A stretch of DNA of 8,679 bases from Rhizobium sp. Q54 (GTDB taxonomy: Bacteria; Pseudomonadota; Alphaproteobacteria; Rickettsiales; UBA1997), in NCBI GenBank assembly GCA_945865745.1, contig CAMBFP010000041.1, positions 1-8,679 of the forward strand. Reading direction: 5' to 3'. The number at the start of each line of letters is the position of its first letter. The stretch's first letter is position 1. Under the pieces are notes generated by a model. The model made no database searches and was not told the origin of the DNA. It saw nothing but the letters and a program-made list of their open reading frames with translations. Below are positions 5,736 through 8,679 of this stretch, one piece after another. The position numbers and the translations under genes were made by a program.

Positions 5736-7853
5736 ATGCGTAACGGTAAAATTTTTGCGTCTTTGCTTTCATTGTCTCTCATTGTTAATCAATCTTGGGC
5801 AAAGGAATTAAAGCCCAAAACATCCACAACATTGCCGAGCGTTGTAGTTACTGCTACCGCCGAAAAAGAAGGTAGAGTTGATGGTTATAAAACCGGATCA
5901 AGCAGCAGCTCGATGAGAGTGGAAACGCCTTTGCTAGACACGCCGCAATCAATTTCAGTGGTAACCCAAGAGCAAATTCGCGATCAAAATATTACTAAAA
6001 TGGAAGAGGCCGCGCGCTATGTTCCGGGTGTTAATGTGCAAATGGGCGAGGGGCATCGCGACCAAGTAACTATTCGCGGCATGACCAACGGCACTAATGG
6101 CACTACCTCCAATTTTTTCATCGATGGCGCGCGTGATGACTCAGAATATATTCGTGATTTTTACAACACCGATCGTGTTGAGTTTTTGAAAGGTCCAAAC
6201 GCTCTGGCCTTTGGAAGAGGAAGTCCGGGTGGCTTGATTAATCGTATTTCAAAAAAAGCTGATGGCCTACAAAAGCGCAGATTAACTCTTTCTGGCGGCT
6301 CTTATGAAGATCGTCGCGTTGAAATGGATCTTGGCGATCGGGTTAATGAAAAGTTTTCGCTGCGCTTAAATTCAATGTATCAAAAATCTAACAGCTACCG
6401 CGATTACGCGGGACTTGAGCGCTACGGCTTTAATCCAACCGCGTCTGTTGAGCTTGGTGAAGACACTAATTTGCAAGTTGGTTACGAGCATTTTGATGAT
6501 GCTCGCACTGTTGATCGCGGCATTCCTGCGCAAAATGGCGCGCCTTACAAAACCAGTCCTTCAGCTGCTTTTGGCTACCCAAACGAGAATAAATCGAATA
6601 GCAAAAACAACTCTTTTTACGGCATTATTACCCATAATTTTGATGCCACATTGCAGCTAAAAAACAACGCTCGCTACAGCAATGCTCATAAATTTTACCG
6701 CAATTCTGTGCCAGGCGCCATCAGCGGAAACAGCTTGGCCATCACTGCTTACCAAGCCAAAACCGAGCGCGAGAGCTTTACCAACCAAACTGATTTAATT
6801 AAAAAATTTGAAACCGGATCAGTCAAACACACCGCCTTATTTGGCACTGAAATCACCACTCAGCACTCTACTAAAGTTAGAAATAACGGAATTTTTGACA
6901 GCACAGGAACGACCAGCTCGAGTGTTTCACTCAGCAATCCAATCAGCTACGAATCTATTACTTACAACACTATTGCCATTAGCAACAAATCCGACGTCCG
7001 TGTTTTTGCTGGCTATTTGCAAGATCAGGCCGAGATCAACGACTACGTGCAATTAACCGCGGGATTACGCCTGGATCGTTTTGAAGTTAAGCTCAAAGAC
7101 AAAGCAAATAATCAAAATTTTGAGCGTGTAGACACCATGATTTCACCGCGCGCAGGCTTGGTGGTAAAGCCGCAAAAATCCGTTTCGCTTTACGCAAGTT
7201 ACGGCGTCACTTATTTGCCAAGCTCTGGCGATCAATTTGATAGTTTGAGTGTTACAACCAATTCTTTGCAGCCAGAAAAAATCGATAATTATGAAGTTGG
7301 CGCCAAGTGGGATGTCAATCCAAGGCTGAATTTGTCTACCGCTCTCTACCAACTTGATCGCAGCAACACTCCAGCTTCTGATCCAAGTGGTTCGGGATAC
7401 TTGGTGCTTACCGGCCAATCGCGCACCAGGGGTATTGAGTTCGCCACAACCGGAAAAATAACCGAGAAATGGCAGGCTATTGCTAGCTACGCCTTCCAAG
7501 AAGCCGTCGTTACTAATGCCACAAAAAATTATGTCGCGGGTAGTAAAGTTGCTCTCGTGCCGCACAACACTTTCGCGCTTTGGAATAAATATGAATTCAC
7601 CTCGGCCTGGTCGAGTGGCCTTGGGATTATTAGCCAATCCGACCAATTCGCCGACGCTAATAACTCAGTAAGGCTAAAAGGATTTACCAGATTTGACGGC
7701 GCAGTTTACTATAAAATCAGCCCTTCGCGCCGCTTGCAAATAAATGTCGAAAATATTTTTGATCTTGGCTACGCGCAAACTGCGCACAGTTCTACCAACA
7801 TTCTTCCTGGTTCACCAAGAGCATTCAAAGCTGCTTTGATTGCAGATTTTTAG
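5736..7853 (+). CDS. TonB-dependent outer-membrane siderophore receptor
   Basis: This is a 705-residue outer-membrane receptor that imports a ferric siderophore with energy from TonB. A signal peptide covers about residues 1-22, with cleavage after SWA. A TonB box lies within TLPSVVVTATA (32-42). The plug domain (about 62-172) contains DTPQSISVVTQEQI, PGVNVQ, the IRGM segment, FFIDGARDD, and RVEFLKGPNALAFGRGSPGG. The rest is a 22-strand barrel rich in alternating hydrophobic residues. It closes with NVENIFDLGYAQT and PGSPRAFKAALIADF, ending in the terminal Phe recognised by the Bam machinery. The plug text most resembles ferric catecholate or hydroxamate receptors such as Fiu and FhuA relatives, but substrate assignment is only suggestive. 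ATG 5736 was chosen because the signal peptide starts there; the frame upstream lies within exbD. The gap from exbD is 25 bases. Confidence 0.95.
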   Translation: MRNGKIFASLLSLSLIVNQSWAKELKPKTSTTLPSVVVTATAEKEGRVDGYKTGSSSSSMRVETPLLDTPQSISVVTQEQIRDQNITKMEEAARYVPGVNVQMGEGHRDQVTIRGMTNGTNGTTSNFFIDGARDDSEYIRDFYNTDRVEFLKGPNALAFGRGSPGGLINRISKKADGLQKRRLTLSGGSYEDRRVEMDLGDRVNEKFSLRLNSMYQKSNSYRDYAGLERYGFNPTASVELGEDTNLQVGYEHFDDARTVDRGIPAQNGAPYKTSPSAAFGYPNENKSNSKNNSFYGIITHNFDATLQLKNNARYSNAHKFYRNSVPGAISGNSLAITAYQAKTERESFTNQTDLIKKFETGSVKHTALFGTEITTQHSTKVRNNGIFDSTGTTSSSVSLSNPISYESITYNTIAISNKSDVRVFAGYLQDQAEINDYVQLTAGLRLDRFEVKLKDKANNQNFERVDTMISPRAGLVVKPQKSVSLYASYGVTYLPSSGDQFDSLSVTTNSLQPEKIDNYEVGAKWDVNPRLNLSTALYQLDRSNTPASDPSGSGYLVLTGQSRTRGIEFATTGKITEKWQAIASYAFQEAVVTNATKNYVAGSKVALVPHNTFALWNKYEFTSAWSSGLGIISQSDQFADANNSVRLKGFTRFDGAVYYKISPSRRLQINVENIFDLGYAQTAHSSTNILPGSPRAFKAALIADF

Positions 7854-7896
7854 TCGGGTTGTTGAACGTTGGCTTTATTACTTAACCAAATAATTT

Positions 7897-8679
7897 TTGA
7901 AAAAATTCTTTAAAAAGCTTCATCTTTATTTTGCTTTAGCGCTGTGCATTCCTTTGATTTTACAGGGCTTAACCGGCGCAACTTTAGTTTTTCAGCGCGA
8001 AATTTCTGACGCGATTTTGCGTAAAAATTATAATTTTTCTGAAGGGCAAAAAGCCGAAGAGATTTTATTAATTGAGGCGGGAAAAAAAATCGCGCCGCCG
8101 GAATTTGTTTTTCAGTCAGTAAAAATTTCCGCTGCCGCAAGTTTGCGTTTTAGTAAAAATGGCGAGAAGAAAGAATGGATTGAAGTCTTGCTAGACCCAG
8201 TCTCGCTCGATGTTTTAGAAATCAGAAATCCAGACAAAAACTTTTTTAAAATCGTAAAAAAATTTCACGAAAATTTGTTACTGCCCAAAGAAATCGGTAA
8301 AAACATTGTCGGAATTTTTGGCGTTGTAATGCTCTTCATGTGCGTGAGTGGATTGGTAATTTGGTGGCCTAAGCAAAAATTCTCACGTCAGGCCTTCACT
8401 TTTAAATTTGCTGCAAAGGGCAGGCAATTTCATCGCGGCTTACACGGAGCAGTAGGTTTTTGGTTTTTGATCCCGCTTACTCTCACAAGCATTACAGGCA
8501 TTTACTTAATTTATTTTAAAGAGCCTGGCTCAAATAAAATTTGGCACGCAATTCACGAAGGCACTGTGCTTGGACTATCTTCCAAGATCGAAGTTTTTCT
8601 CGTCGGATTCTTGCCGCTGCTTCTTTCAATTACTGGAATCTGGTTGTGGCTGATTAAAAAAAGAGACAAAAAAATTTCT
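7897..8679 (+). CDS. PepSY-associated transmembrane protein, FoxB/PiuB-like (3' end cut by window)
   Basis: From the window end the frame is open back to a stop at 7891, giving 261 residues with no stop yet reached. Four membrane segments are visible at about 11-33, 136-157, 185-207 and 232-254, with a periplasmic PepSY-type region between the first two. Family landmarks are KKLHLYFALAL, LTGATLVFQREI, FHENLLLPKEIGKNIVG, SGLVIWWPKQ, FHRGLHGAVGFW, and IHEGTVLGLSSKI followed by TGIWLWLIKKR. Histidines H9, H124, H179, H183, H217 and H220 include positions that serve as haem ligands in FoxB-type proteins. FoxB and PiuB relatives reduce or process ferric siderophores at the inner membrane, which fits the receptor gene 43 bases upstream. 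The only plausible start is TTG 7897, without a Shine-Dalgarno sequence. Judging by family layout, the part missing beyond the edge is probably short. Confidence 0.88.
   Translation, partial: MKKFFKKLHLYFALALCIPLILQGLTGATLVFQREISDAILRKNYNFSEGQKAEEILLIEAGKKIAPPEFVFQSVKISAAASLRFSKNGEKKEWIEVLLDPVSLDVLEIRNPDKNFFKIVKKFHENLLLPKEIGKNIVGIFGVVMLFMCVSGLVIWWPKQKFSRQAFTFKFAAKGRQFHRGLHGAVGFWFLIPLTLTSITGIYLIYFKEPGSNKIWHAIHEGTVLGLSSKIEVFLVGFLPLLLSITGIWLWLIKKRDKKIS

Noticed and set aside
7143..7646. 167-codon minus-strand frame inside the receptor gene
   Set aside because: It is antisense to a clear TonB-dependent receptor barrel and its translation shows no domain, so it is a shadow frame.

Overview
The window looks like part of an AT-rich alphaproteobacterial genome. 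Its left edge is the 5' end of a 16S rRNA gene on the minus strand. That stretch ends in GGACAATGGGCGCAAGCCTG, which is typical of Alphaproteobacteria. From memory, the aligned text is closest to the Rickettsiales and related early-branching groups, but this is a recollection and not a search result.

Layout. Positions 1-361 hold the 5' part of 16S rRNA (minus). Positions 362-708 hold its leader and promoter: TTGACA, a 16-bp spacer, TACGTT, then a GC-rich discriminator, a boxB-like hairpin and a boxA-like element. Next on the minus strand are holA (DNA polymerase III delta subunit, 740-1762) and, upstream of it, a large serine hydrolase of the class C beta-lactamase fold with an unexplained C-terminal half (1798-3678). 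A divergent intergenic region follows, with a good sigma-70-type promoter and a weak Fur-like site facing right.

From about 3860 to the window end, all genes lie on the plus strand and form an iron-siderophore uptake locus: tonB, exbB, exbD, a TonB-dependent siderophore receptor, and a PepSY-associated membrane protein cut by the window end. ExbB and ExbD form the proton-driven motor in the inner membrane, TonB carries the force across the periplasm, and the receptor imports a ferric chelate through the outer membrane. The PepSY protein resembles FoxB/PiuB-type proteins, which are thought to reduce or process ferric siderophores at the periplasmic face of the inner membrane. exbB and exbD overlap by 11 bases, and the later gaps are 25 and 43 bases, so exbB to the PepSY gene is probably one transcript.

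The most unusual part is the 185-base gap between tonB and exbB. It holds a palindrome with 33-base arms and one mismatch. The distal end of the palindrome is also the first of three tandem 33-bp units. The units form two further small hairpins in which one base pair changes from A-T to G-C with both partners changed. The gap therefore looks like a structured intercistronic RNA or palindromic repeat element that may separate tonB expression from exbBD expression.
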